A stretch of 15,829 bases of DNA from Gemmatimonadota bacterium. GTDB lineage: Bacteria > Latescibacterota > UBA2968 > UBA8231. Positions within the stretch are counted from its first letter, which is position 1; every line of letters starts with the position of its first letter. The notes beneath the pieces were generated by a model. The model had not been told where the DNA came from. It made no database searches and saw only the letters and a list, made by a program, of their open reading frames with translations. Position numbers and translations under genes: made by a program. Shown here one piece after another: positions 1 through 6,543 of the stretch. The stretch lies in contig JAPOYQ010000851.1 of NCBI GenBank assembly GCA_026706505.1, positions 1 through 15,829 of the forward strand. Direction: 5' to 3'.

Positions 1-189
1 TTGCTGATCCCGGAAATGGCCGGAGCCCTGCTGGCTCGCTATTGGCTGGAGCCGCGCTTTGGGGTGCAGCAGTGGCGGCAATACGCGCCGGTGTTGTTGG
101 CTGGATACGCCTGCGGCATGGGCTTGGTGGGCATGTCGGCGGTGGCCATTGCGTTAATATCTAAGTCGGTGACGCAGTTGCACTATTGA
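1..189 (+). CDS. C-terminal fragment of a polytopic membrane protein (DUF6784/DUF6785-like)
   Basis: Only the last 62 residues are in the window; the reading frame is open from base 1, so the gene begins upstream. The fragment has a charged, aromatic stretch (WLEPRFGVQQWRQYAP) followed by a hydrophobic, glycine-rich segment (VLLAGYACGMGLVGMSAVAIALI) that reads as a final transmembrane helix, and a short polar tail. From memory, this layout resembles the C-terminus of the large DUF6785/DUF6784 membrane proteins found in several uncultured phyla. The fragment is short, so the family call is tentative; the membrane nature is better supported. It ends 6 nt before the stop of the oppositely oriented acyltransferase gene. 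Confidence 0.5.
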   Translation: MLIPEMAGALLARYWLEPRFGVQQWRQYAPVLLAGYACGMGLVGMSAVAIALISKSVTQLHY

Positions 190-195
190 GACCCA

Positions 196-1182
196 TCAGC
201 CGCGCAGGGCTTGGCGGAGGCCAAAAGCGCGCTTGACCCAGCGGCTCTTGTAGCCGACAACCGCGTAGTACGGCACGAGGTCGCAGCCAAAGCCGCGCTT
301 GAAAAATGCGATGCTTGGCATGTTGGCGCCGACGAAGTCAAAGTACTGTTGGGAACAGGTCTCCCAGTACTGCCAGAACAAAAGCGAATTTGCGCCGGTG
401 TGGTTGAAGGCGGGATCCGACCCCCCAGTCCAGAAATAAGCAGTGTCGCGACCCTCTGCAAAGACGATAAGGCCCGCAGTCTCTCCATCTGCGGCGGCGA
501 TTTTGTATGCCTTGGCTAGGCCGGCTTCTAGGACTAGAGCGACAAAGCGCTCGGCCATAGCTGATGCGACCGGGGGGCCGCTGGTTTGGTTGGAGTACGT
601 GGCCTCGTAGTGTCGCCGAAAGAGCGCGGTGTCATCCGTGGTTTGGAGTTGATAGCCCAGTTTTTCGGCTTTGCGGATGTCGCGGCGTCTGAGGTTTGCG
701 AGCCCTTCCCAGAGAGTGTCGCTATTGCCGAGGGTCAGCTGATAGGTATAGCGCAGGTGTGCGTCCCAGCCCTGCCAAGTGAAGGGGCGCACGTCGGCGA
801 TGGCCGGCGCGTGGACTAGGAAGGTGCGGTGGTAGTGTTTGGCGATATAGTCGAGCAGGTGCGTACAAGCGTGGTGTTGGGCGGCTTCGACTGTGGCTGG
901 TCTTTTGCTATCGGCCGGAGCTAGGAGCAGGCCGGTGTGGGGCGTCAGCTCCGGGGTTTCGAGACGGTAGAGGCCCCAGCGCCGGCGGGCTAGGCCGCTG
1001 AGACCGGCGACGAGGGAACCATTGCGGTAGCAACCGAGGCGATGGACTTGACCGCCGGTGGCGGCCGCAGCACAGCGCAGCCACGCGCTGGTGGAAAATA
1101 CCGTGCCGCCGACGGCTTGGTGGACGAAGGCGTCCCAAGCAGTGTCGTCGGCGACGAGCTGGATTTCAAAGGTGTCGGCCAC
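196..1182 (-). CDS. FemAB/BioF2-like GNAT acyltransferase
   Basis: A 328-residue protein with the layout of the Acetyltransf_6 (BioF2-like/CelD/FemAB-related) family. It has an N-terminal half with FSTSAWL and a strand-rich region, then the basic motif LRRRDIRKAEKLGY near residues 167-182 typical of the acyl-CoA binding half. It ends with YFDFVGANMPSIAFFKRGFG followed by LVPYYAVVGY, which matches the family's final motif. Members transfer acyl or aminoacyl groups in peptidoglycan, capsule or polysaccharide pathways; the substrate here cannot be read from sequence. The start is a GTG (complement of 1180-1182); an in-frame stop lies 24 nt upstream and no other start lies between, so the start is nearly forced although no Shine-Dalgarno is evident. 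It is divergent from the ilvC leader. Confidence 0.8.
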   Translation of the reverse strand: MADTFEIQLVADDTAWDAFVHQAVGGTVFSTSAWLRCAAAATGGQVHRLGCYRNGSLVAGLSGLARRRWGLYRLETPELTPHTGLLLAPADSKRPATVEAAQHHACTHLLDYIAKHYHRTFLVHAPAIADVRPFTWQGWDAHLRYTYQLTLGNSDTLWEGLANLRRRDIRKAEKLGYQLQTTDDTALFRRHYEATYSNQTSGPPVASAMAERFVALVLEAGLAKAYKIAAADGETAGLIVFAEGRDTAYFWTGGSDPAFNHTGANSLLFWQYWETCSQQYFDFVGANMPSIAFFKRGFGCDLVPYYAVVGYKSRWVKRAFGLRQALRG

Positions 1183-1252
1183 AGGGGATTTCGCAGTTGG
1201 GATTCAATGCGTGCGGTAAATTAGGGCAGGAGAGGCGATTCCGCTACATCGC

Positions 1253-1281
1253 TTGACATTCCCCTTGGCGCGCCGTATATT
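1253..1281 (+). promoter_or_regulatory. Sigma-70-type promoter of the ilvC-leu operon
   Basis: A perfect -35 hexamer TTGACA (1253-1258) is separated by exactly 17 nt from TATATT (1276-1281), which matches the -10 consensus at 5 of 6 positions. Transcription would be expected to start near 1288, giving a leader of about 280 nt before ilvC. It lies in the divergent gap between the acyltransferase gene and the operon and is the only strong promoter seen ahead of ilvC. Spacing and hexamers are read directly; the start site is inferred. Confidence 0.85.
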
Positions 1282-1328
1282 GGAGCCTTCCTAAATTGAA
1301 CGCTAACTTCTTGGATTACTTAGGTTTA

Positions 1329-1445
1329 ATGACAATGAGCGCGCTGTTCCAGTTCCCGCGTATTTTCCGCCCGACGCCATTGTGGGCGCGCCTCCGACTT
1401 CTCCTCCTCGACTTACTGCTTATTATTGGCCGGCCGGTCAAGTAG
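1329..1445 (+). CDS. Branched-chain amino acid leader peptide (LeuL/IlvL-like)
   Basis: A 38-codon ORF from ATG 1329 to TAG 1443-1445, inside the operon leader about 40 nt after the predicted transcription start. The peptide ends RLRLLLLDLLLIIGRPVK. Residues 22-33 hold 8 Leu and 2 Ile out of 12, with a Val at 37. Such runs are the hallmark of attenuation leader peptides, where ribosome stalling for lack of the amino acid switches RNA folding. The end resembles, from memory, enterobacterial LeuL (LLLLNAFIVRGRPVGG), including GRPV before the stop. The Shine-Dalgarno is weak (TTAGG, 1320-1324, with AGG 4 nt before ATG 1329); a second in-frame ATG at 1335 has AGG 10 nt upstream and may be the true start. 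Downstream stems begin exactly at the stop codon. Leu codons are mixed (CTC, CTT, TTA, CTG). Confidence 0.75.
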   Translation: MTMSALFQFPRIFRPTPLWARLRLLLLDLLLIIGRPVK

Positions 1446-1510
1446 GCTTCGCTCCTCGTTCCACGTTTAACAGCCCAATTAACGGACGAAGCCGCTACAA
1501 CGAGCCGGCT
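1426..1510 (+). promoter_or_regulatory. Alternative RNA stems of the ilvC leader (putative attenuator)
   Basis: Several stems can be read. TTGGCC-GGCC-GGTCAA (1426-1441) is a small hairpin over the end of the leader peptide ORF. GGCTTCG (1445-1451) pairs perfectly with CGAAGCC (1487-1493), extendable by TCC/GGA and GTT/AAC inside. AGCCG (1490-1494) pairs with CGGCT (1506-1510), and CTCGTT (1455-1460) pairs with AACGAG (1499-1504). The second and third stems share bases 1490-1493 and so exclude each other; the fourth crosses the second. A ribosome at the leader stop codon would cover the 5' arm at 1445, whereas one stalled in the Leu run would leave it free. No U-tract follows these stems, so a classical intrinsic terminator is not evident; control might be Rho-dependent or at ilvC translation. 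Confidence 0.5.
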
Positions 1511-1545
1511 GTCAGCTAACTATGTCTATAAAACACTCTCAACGC

Positions 1546-1559
1546 CCTTAGTGAAGGAG
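1546..1559 (+). promoter_or_regulatory. ilvC ribosome binding site partly covered by a small hairpin
   Basis: AAGGAG (1554-1559) lies 8 nt before the ilvC ATG. The four bases AAGG can pair with CCTT (1546-1549) across an AGTG loop, so the site could be masked if the leader folds that way. A run of five T (1562-1566) follows. With only 4 bp the stem is weak alone and may be coincidental. Confidence 0.4.
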
Positions 1560-1567
1560 AATTTTTC

Positions 1568-2560
1568 ATGCAGATGTACTACGACAACGACGCCAACCTC
1601 GATCTGCTCTCGGACAAGACCGTGGCCGTCATCGGTTACGGCAGCCAAGGCCATGCGCATTCGCTCAATTTGTCGGAGAGCGGCGTCAAGGTGGTGGTGG
1701 GCCTGCGCGCGGGTAGTCAGCGGCGCGCTGAGGCCGAGGCCGAAGGGCTGGAGGTCGCCGATGTGGCCGAGGCCAGCAAGCGGGGGGACATCGTGGTGAT
1801 CCTGATCAACGACGAAGTCCAGAAGGCTGTGTACGAAGCCGATATCCGCCCCAATCTCGAAGCGGGCAATGCCCTCGCCTTTGCCCATGGGTTTAACATC
1901 CACTTTGGGCAGGTGGTGCCGCCGGCCGATGTTGATGTGTTCATGGTCGCGCCCAAAGGGCCTGGGCACTTGGTGCGCCGCGTGTACCAGCAAGGGGGTG
2001 GCGTGCCGGGCCTGTTGGCCGTGTACCAAGACGCCACTGGCCGGGCGCACGAGGTCGGTTTGGCCTATGCCAAGGGGATTGGCTGCGGCCGGGCCGGAGT
2101 TATTGAAACGACCTTTCGCGAGGAGACGGAAACCGACTTGTTCGGCGAGCAGGTGGTATTGTGTGGCGGTTTGACCGAGCTGATCCGCGCGGCGTTTGAC
2201 ACGCTCGTCGAGGCTGGCTACCAGCCCGAGGTCGCTTATTTCGAGTGTTTGCACGAGGTCAAGCTGATCGTCGATCTGATCTACGAGGGCGGCATTGCCA
2301 ACATGCGCTCGTCGATTTCGGATACCGCGGAGTTCGGCGACTTGACGCGCGGGCGGCGGGTGATAACCGAGCAGACGCGAGCGGAAATGAAGCAGATTCT
2401 CGCCGATGTGCAGAACGGCCACTTTGCGCGGGAATGGCTGGCCGAAAACCAAGTGGGCCGCCCGGTGTACAATGCGATCAAGCGCCGCGATTCCGAGCAC
2501 CTGATCGAGACCGTCGGCACCCGGCTGCGCGCGATGATGAGCTGGCTGGACGACAAATAA
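1568..2560 (+). CDS. ilvC: Ketol-acid reductoisomerase (class I)
   Basis: IlvC converts 2-acetolactate to 2,3-dihydroxy-isovalerate (valine/leucine) and 2-aceto-2-hydroxybutyrate to the isoleucine precursor, using NADPH and Mg2+. The 330-residue length is that of the short class I enzymes. The Rossmann motif [13 protein letters not shown] is at 23-35, and the coenzyme loop GLRAGSQRR (45-53) has basic and Ser residues suited to the NADPH phosphate. AHGFNIHFG carries His107. [10 protein letters not shown] supplies metal ligands Asp190 and Glu194, and the C-terminal knot domain supplies Glu226, Glu230 and Ser251, all at the numbering usual for the family. A good Shine-Dalgarno (AAGGAG) precedes the ATG. 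It is the first structural gene after the leader. Confidence 0.98.
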   Translation: MQMYYDNDANLDLLSDKTVAVIGYGSQGHAHSLNLSESGVKVVVGLRAGSQRRAEAEAEGLEVADVAEASKRGDIVVILINDEVQKAVYEADIRPNLEAGNALAFAHGFNIHFGQVVPPADVDVFMVAPKGPGHLVRRVYQQGGGVPGLLAVYQDATGRAHEVGLAYAKGIGCGRAGVIETTFREETETDLFGEQVVLCGGLTELIRAAFDTLVEAGYQPEVAYFECLHEVKLIVDLIYEGGIANMRSSISDTAEFGDLTRGRRVITEQTRAEMKQILADVQNGHFAREWLAENQVGRPVYNAIKRRDSEHLIETVGTRLRAMMSWLDDK

Positions 2561-2593
2561 CAAATAGGAAAACCTTGAGAGGAGGTGAGCGCG

Positions 2594-2728
2594 ATGGAAC
2601 CCCTACTTAGCGAGTTGAGTTCCGACCCCGACCTTTGGTCGGTAGGCGGTCTCTGCACGGCTGGAGGGGACCGTCTGCCGCTTGTACCACTTCATCCGGC
2701 CAGCCAGGAAAGAATACATCATGGCTGA
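2594..2728 (+). CDS. Short ORF (44 aa) coupled to the leuA start
   Basis: ATG 2594 is preceded by AGGAGGTGA (2580-2588), a near-perfect anti-Shine-Dalgarno complement at a spacing of 5 nt, stronger than the site of any neighbouring gene. The frame encodes 44 residues beginning MEPLLSELSSDPDLWSVGG and stops at TGA 2726-2728, overlapping the leuA ATG at 2721 (ATGGCTGA). The peptide has 8 Leu, 2 Val and 1 Ile, but not in a run. A hairpin lies within it (2628-2642). The layout suggests a translated leader that couples or gates leuA translation. No family is recognised; the strong ribosome site and exact overlap argue against chance, but coding is unproven. Confidence 0.5.
   Translation: MEPLLSELSSDPDLWSVGGLCTAGGDRLPLVPLHPASQERIHHG
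2628..2642 (+). promoter_or_regulatory. Perfect 6-bp hairpin upstream of leuA
   Basis: CCGACC-TTT-GGTCGG forms a perfect stem with a 3-nt loop inside the ilvC-leuA spacer. A second, imperfect pairing is possible just downstream between CGGTC and GACCG (about 2648-2674). There is no U-tract, so it is not an intrinsic terminator. It could modulate translation or processing between ilvC and leuA. Confidence 0.4.
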
Positions 2729-4280
2729 TGCAAATCGCGTATATATTTTCGACACCACGCTGCGGGATGCCGAGCAGACGCCCGGTGCCTCGCTGACCGT
2801 CCGGGAAAAGCTGGAAGTCGCCCACCAGTTGGCGCGGCTGAAAGTCGATATTATCGAGGCCGGCTTTCCAGTGTCCTCCAATGAGGACTTTGAGGCTGTG
2901 CGTCGCATTGGGCAGGAAGTTGCCGGGCCGATAATCTGCGGGCTGTCCCGCGCCGTGCCCAAGGACATTGAGCGGGCCGGCGAAGCGCTCGGAGACGCGC
3001 CCCGGCCGCGGATCCACACCTTCATCGGCACGTCGGATATTCACCTCGCGGGCCAGTTGCGCAAGGGCCGGGAAGAGGTGCTGAAAATGGCGGTGGCCGC
3101 GGTGGAGCAGGCCAAGTCGTCCTGCGACGACGTGGAGTTTTCGCCCATGGCCGCCGCCCGCACCGAGCCCAATTACCGCGACGCAGCCATCCCGGCGACC
3201 GTCGCGGCGGGGGCCACGACGATCAACATCCCCGACACCGTGGGGTATGCCGTGCCCGAAGAATTTGGAGCGCTGATCGCGCGGATCATCACCGAGATCC
3301 CCAACAGTGGAGACGCCATCATCAGCGTCCACTGCCACGACGATCTGGGCATGGCAGTAACCAATACCCTCTCCGCGATCAAAAACGGTGCGCGCCAAGC
3401 CGAATGCACGATCAACGGCTTGGGCGAGCGGGCCGGCAATTCCTCGTTGGAGGAGATCGTCATGGCGCTGAAGACGCGCCAGGACTACTTCGGTTTTGAC
3501 ACCGAGGTGGTAACCGAGGAAATCGTCCCCACCAGCCGGCTGGTCAGCCGCTTGATGGGCATCGCAGTCCAGCCCAACAAGGCGATCGTCGGTGCCAATG
3601 CCTTTGCCCACAGCTCGGGCAGCCACCGAGATGGGGGGCTCAGGCAGCGCGACACCTTTGAGATCATGGATCCGAAAGATGTGGGACTGGAAGCTACTGA
3701 GATCGTGCTGACGGCGCGTTCGGGACGCGCGGCGCTGCGGCATCGGCTGGAGGTCTTGGGCTACGAGCTAGATCAGGCAAAGCTGGACAAGGTCTACGAG
3801 AAGTTCTTGGAATTGGCCGACAAAAAAAAGGAGGTCTTCGACGAGGATCTGATCGAGATCTTCCACGATGATCCCGGCGAGGGTATAGCCTATTACGAGT
3901 TGAAGTATCTACACGCAGTCAGCCGCACCGGAGACGTGCCCTCGGCGACGGTGCGTTTGAGCATCGCCGGTGGCGAGGCTGTGGAGGGAGCGGCTCAGGG
4001 CGACGGGCCGGTGGACGCTACTTATGAGGCCATTCACCGAGCTCTCGCTAGCCATCCACTAGAAGATGACGATATACAACTGGACGATTATGCGATTCGC
4101 GCGATCACCTCCGGTAGCCAGGCACTGGGCGAGGTGACGGTACATCTGTCGAGAAGTGGAGAACAGGCGCGGGGCCGGGGCGTTTCGACCGACGTTATTG
4201 AGGCCAGTGCGAGGGCTTATGTCGATGCGCTGAATCGCCTAGCCGCAAAGAACGCTAAAGAACAGCATCAGACCGTGTAG
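2721..4280 (+). CDS. leuA: 2-isopropylmalate synthase
   Basis: LeuA condenses acetyl-CoA with 2-ketoisovalerate, the first committed step to leucine. The 519-residue protein has the HMGL-like TIM barrel: FDTTLRDAEQTPG at 10-22 (Arg15, metal ligand Asp16), VHCHDDLGMAV with ligands His204/His206, and INGLGERAGN with Asn240. AFAHSSGSHRDGG resembles the E. coli AFAHSSGIHQDG segment. The C-terminal part has the LeuA allosteric (leucine-feedback) domain, including DGPVDATYEAIHRAL. ATG 2721 is chosen over the upstream TTG at 2682 because AGGAAAG (2706-2712) precedes it and MADANRVYIFDTTLRD is the usual N-terminus. One oddity: the usual FSPEDAGR/FSCEDAGR reads FSPMAAAR, so the position of a conserved catalytic Glu is Met143. 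Confidence 0.96.
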   Translation: MADANRVYIFDTTLRDAEQTPGASLTVREKLEVAHQLARLKVDIIEAGFPVSSNEDFEAVRRIGQEVAGPIICGLSRAVPKDIERAGEALGDAPRPRIHTFIGTSDIHLAGQLRKGREEVLKMAVAAVEQAKSSCDDVEFSPMAAARTEPNYRDAAIPATVAAGATTINIPDTVGYAVPEEFGALIARIITEIPNSGDAIISVHCHDDLGMAVTNTLSAIKNGARQAECTINGLGERAGNSSLEEIVMALKTRQDYFGFDTEVVTEEIVPTSRLVSRLMGIAVQPNKAIVGANAFAHSSGSHRDGGLRQRDTFEIMDPKDVGLEATEIVLTARSGRAALRHRLEVLGYELDQAKLDKVYEKFLELADKKKEVFDEDLIEIFHDDPGEGIAYYELKYLHAVSRTGDVPSATVRLSIAGGEAVEGAAQGDGPVDATYEAIHRALASHPLEDDDIQLDDYAIRAITSGSQALGEVTVHLSRSGEQARGRGVSTDVIEASARAYVDALNRLAAKNAKEQHQTV

Positions 4281-4292
4281 AGGAGATTGGAG

Positions 4293-5690
4293 ATGGGTAA
4301 GACCCTGTTGCACAAGGTTTGGGATGCGCACACTGTGCGCGAGTTGCCCTCTGGGCAGACGCAGTTGTTTGTTGGCCTGCATTTAGTCCACGAGGTGACC
4401 AGTCCCCAAGCCTTTGAGATGCTGCGGGAGCGCGGCCTTACCGTCCGCTTCCCAAAGCGCACCTTTGCCACTGTGGATCACATCGTGCCCACGGACTTGG
4501 TGCAGCGGCCTTTTGTCGATGACTTGGCTGAGGAAATGATGGACGCGATCGAGCAGAATGCCGCCGAGTTCGAGATTCCGCTGTTCAACATCGACGATCA
4601 GCGCCAGGGGGTGGTCCACGTCATCGGCCCGGAGCTGGGATTGACCCAGCCGGGCATGACCATTGCCTGCGGGGACAGCCACACTTCGACGCATGGGGCT
4701 TTTGGCGCGGTGGCCTTTGGCATTGGCACCAGCCAAGTGCGCGACGTGCTTGCCACGCAGTGCTTGGCCATGGACCCGCTCAAGGTGCGGCGGATTGAAG
4801 TTAGCGGCGCGCTGAGCGAGGGGGTGTACGCCAAGGACGTCATCTTGCACATCATCGGCCAGCTCGGGGTCAATGGCGGCGTTGGCTACGGCTATGAGTA
4901 CGGCGGCTCAGTCATTGAGGCCATGTCCATTGAAGAGCGGATGACAGTGTGCAACATGTCGATTGAGGGCGGTGCCCGGGTTGGGTACGTCAATCCCGAT
5001 CAGACGACGTACGACTATCTCAATGGGCGATCTCATGCGCCGCGCAATTTTGGGTCTGCGGTCGAGTGGTGGGAGTCCATGGCCTCGGATGCAGATGCCG
5101 AGTACGACGACCTAGTCCAAATCGACGGCCGCGAGATCGGCCCGACCGTGACGTGGGGCATTACGCCGGGCCAATCGGTCGGCGTTGATCAGGCCTTGCC
5201 CGAACTAGACGCTTTTGCCGATGCCGACCGCTCCACCGTCCGGGAAGCCTTCGATTACATGGACTTTGCGCCGGGGCAAAGGATCGCCGGTACCAAAGTA
5301 GATGTGGCGTTTATCGGCTCCTGTACCAACGGTCGGCTCTCGGATTTGCGCGAGGCAGCCCGAGTCGCTCGCGGGCGCAAGGTGGCCTCCGGCGTCCGCG
5401 CCCTCGTGGTGCCTGGGTCGCAACAGGTGCGGGCCGCAGCCGAGGCCGAGGGCTTGCACGAGATCTTTGCGGAGGCCGGGTTCCAGTGGCGGGGGGCGGG
5501 TTGCTCCATGTGCTTGGCGATGAATCCCGACAAATTGCAAGGCCGCGAACTGTGCGCCTCGTCGTCCAATCGCAACTTCAAGGGCCGGCAGGGCAGTCCC
5601 ACCGGCCGCACTCTGCTAATGAGTCCGGCGATGGTTGCCGCGGCGGCGGTGGCGGGTGAGGTGGCGGATGTGCGGGAGTTGGTGGGGTAG
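4293..5690 (+). CDS. leuC: 3-isopropylmalate dehydratase, large subunit
   Basis: With LeuD it isomerises 2-isopropylmalate to 3-isopropylmalate by dehydration and rehydration on a [4Fe-4S] cluster; in the citramalate route it handles citramalate/2-methylmalate. The 465 residues match the E. coli-type length. Cluster ligands are Cys344 in FIGSCTNGR and Cys404/Cys407 in [13 protein letters not shown]. The C-terminus has [24 protein letters not shown], family standard. The ATG at 4293 is preferred to the TTG at 4287 because AGGAG (4281-4285), placed directly after the leuA stop, is then 7 nt away. Intact and in frame throughout. Confidence 0.97.
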   Translation: MGKTLLHKVWDAHTVRELPSGQTQLFVGLHLVHEVTSPQAFEMLRERGLTVRFPKRTFATVDHIVPTDLVQRPFVDDLAEEMMDAIEQNAAEFEIPLFNIDDQRQGVVHVIGPELGLTQPGMTIACGDSHTSTHGAFGAVAFGIGTSQVRDVLATQCLAMDPLKVRRIEVSGALSEGVYAKDVILHIIGQLGVNGGVGYGYEYGGSVIEAMSIEERMTVCNMSIEGGARVGYVNPDQTTYDYLNGRSHAPRNFGSAVEWWESMASDADAEYDDLVQIDGREIGPTVTWGITPGQSVGVDQALPELDAFADADRSTVREAFDYMDFAPGQRIAGTKVDVAFIGSCTNGRLSDLREAARVARGRKVASGVRALVVPGSQQVRAAAEAEGLHEIFAEAGFQWRGAGCSMCLAMNPDKLQGRELCASSSNRNFKGRQGSPTGRTLLMSPAMVAAAAVAGEVADVRELVG

Positions 5691-5703
5691 AGGAGAAGAT
5701 ATC

Positions 5704-6297
5704 ATGGAAAATTCGAGTGTGATTCAGACGATAACTGGCCGCGGTGTGGTGGTGCGCGGAGCGGATATTGATACCGACCGCATCATTCCGGCTCGCTTTT
5801 TGCGGACGGTGACCTTTGAGAATTTAGGTGCCCATGCCTTTGAGGATGATCGCGCGGCTGGCGACCATCCCTTTGACCAAGCGCGTTTCCAAGGAGCGTC
5901 GATCCTGTTGGCCAATGCCAATTTCGGCTGTGGGTCCTCGCGCGAACATGCGCCACAGGCCCTGATGCGCTGGGGGATTAAGGGTTTTGTCGCCGAGTCC
6001 TTTGCCGAGATTTTCTTTGGCAACTGCATCGCCATGGGATTGCCCTGTGTGCGGGTGGCGGCCGAGGACATGCAGGCGTTGATGGACGCGGTCGAGAGCG
6101 ATCCGGCGCTGGAGGTGGCCATTGACCTCGAAGCGCGGCAGGTGCGCTGGGCTGGCGGCCAAGTTGCTGCCGATATTGCCGACGGCCCGCGCGAGCAGTT
6201 TCTCAAGGGAAGTTGGGATTCGCTGGGTCAGCTTTTGGCCGCTGGCGACCGGATTGAGAGCACTACGCGGAAGCTGCCGTACGTGGCGGGGTTCTGA
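5704..6297 (+). CDS. leuD: 3-isopropylmalate dehydratase, small subunit
   Basis: This is the swivelling small subunit that completes the LeuCD aconitase-type active site. It has 197 residues, close to the usual 200. The early motif ADIDTDRIIPARFL and the hallmark NFGCGSSREHAP (residues 73-84) are both present, followed by VAESFAEIFFGNCIAMGLPC, typical of the bacterial type fused to neither LeuC nor aconitase. ATG 5704 is chosen because AGGAG (5691-5695) lies 8 nt upstream; a longer frame to 5635 would only add residues that overlap leuC in another frame. Spacing to leuC is 13 nt. Confidence 0.96.
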   Translation: MENSSVIQTITGRGVVVRGADIDTDRIIPARFLRTVTFENLGAHAFEDDRAAGDHPFDQARFQGASILLANANFGCGSSREHAPQALMRWGIKGFVAESFAEIFFGNCIAMGLPCVRVAAEDMQALMDAVESDPALEVAIDLEARQVRWAGGQVAADIADGPREQFLKGSWDSLGQLLAAGDRIESTTRKLPYVAGF

Positions 6298-6311
6298 CAG
6301 AAGGTGATAAG

Positions 6312-6539
6312 ATGGGCTACATCAAGATAGATGGACGGAAAATTACCAACCTAGTGTCCCGCGCGCTGATTGTGACGGCAGCAGCGCTGATTCTCGCTCT
6401 CGTCATAGGTGCGGTCCTGATCAATATCGGGATCGCCCTGGCAGTGGCGATCATCATTGCCGCGGTGGTGCTGCTGGCCACCCCGGTGGTTGCGGGGCTG
6501 ATTTGGCTCGCCAAACTAATCCATAAAAGAGGGAGATAA
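6312..6539 (+). CDS. Small two-helix membrane protein of unknown function in the leu operon
   Basis: A 75-residue protein not recognised as any family. A basic N-terminus (MGYIKIDGRKITNLVSR) is followed by about 50 nearly uninterrupted hydrophobic residues (18-67), long enough for two transmembrane helices with a tight turn near Asn38-Gly40, and a basic tail (KLIHKRGR). The positive-inside rule would put both ends in the cytoplasm. Ile, Leu and Val make up 35 of 75 residues. AAGGTGA (6301-6307) gives it a proper Shine-Dalgarno, it begins 14 nt after leuD and ends 4 nt before leuB, so it is co-transcribed. Its place between two leucine genes hints at a linked role such as export or membrane tethering, but nothing in the sequence proves one. 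Confidence 0.75.
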   Translation: MGYIKIDGRKITNLVSRALIVTAAALILALVIGAVLINIGIALAVAIIIAAVVLLATPVVAGLIWLAKLIHKRGR

Positions 6540-6543
6540 ATAA

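Noticed and set aside
1183..1252. Promoter for the - strand acyltransferase gene
   Set aside because: No convincing -35/-10 pair or Shine-Dalgarno seen on that strand before the GTG start; not called.
1526..2563. Long open frame on the - strand opposite ilvC (345 codons)
   Set aside because: Shadow of ilvC caused by high GC; the + strand frame has every KARI motif and a good ribosome site, while the opposite frame has no recognisable domain.
2655..2680. T-box-like string (TGGAGGGGACCG) in the ilvC-leuA spacer
   Set aside because: It lacks the proper AGGGTGGNACCGCG core, and the spacer is too short to hold the specifier domain of a T-box.
2607..3743. Long open frame on the - strand opposite leuA (378 codons)
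   Set aside because: Composition is His/Arg/Gly-rich as expected from an antisense shadow of GC-rich coding DNA; leuA is certain on the other strand.
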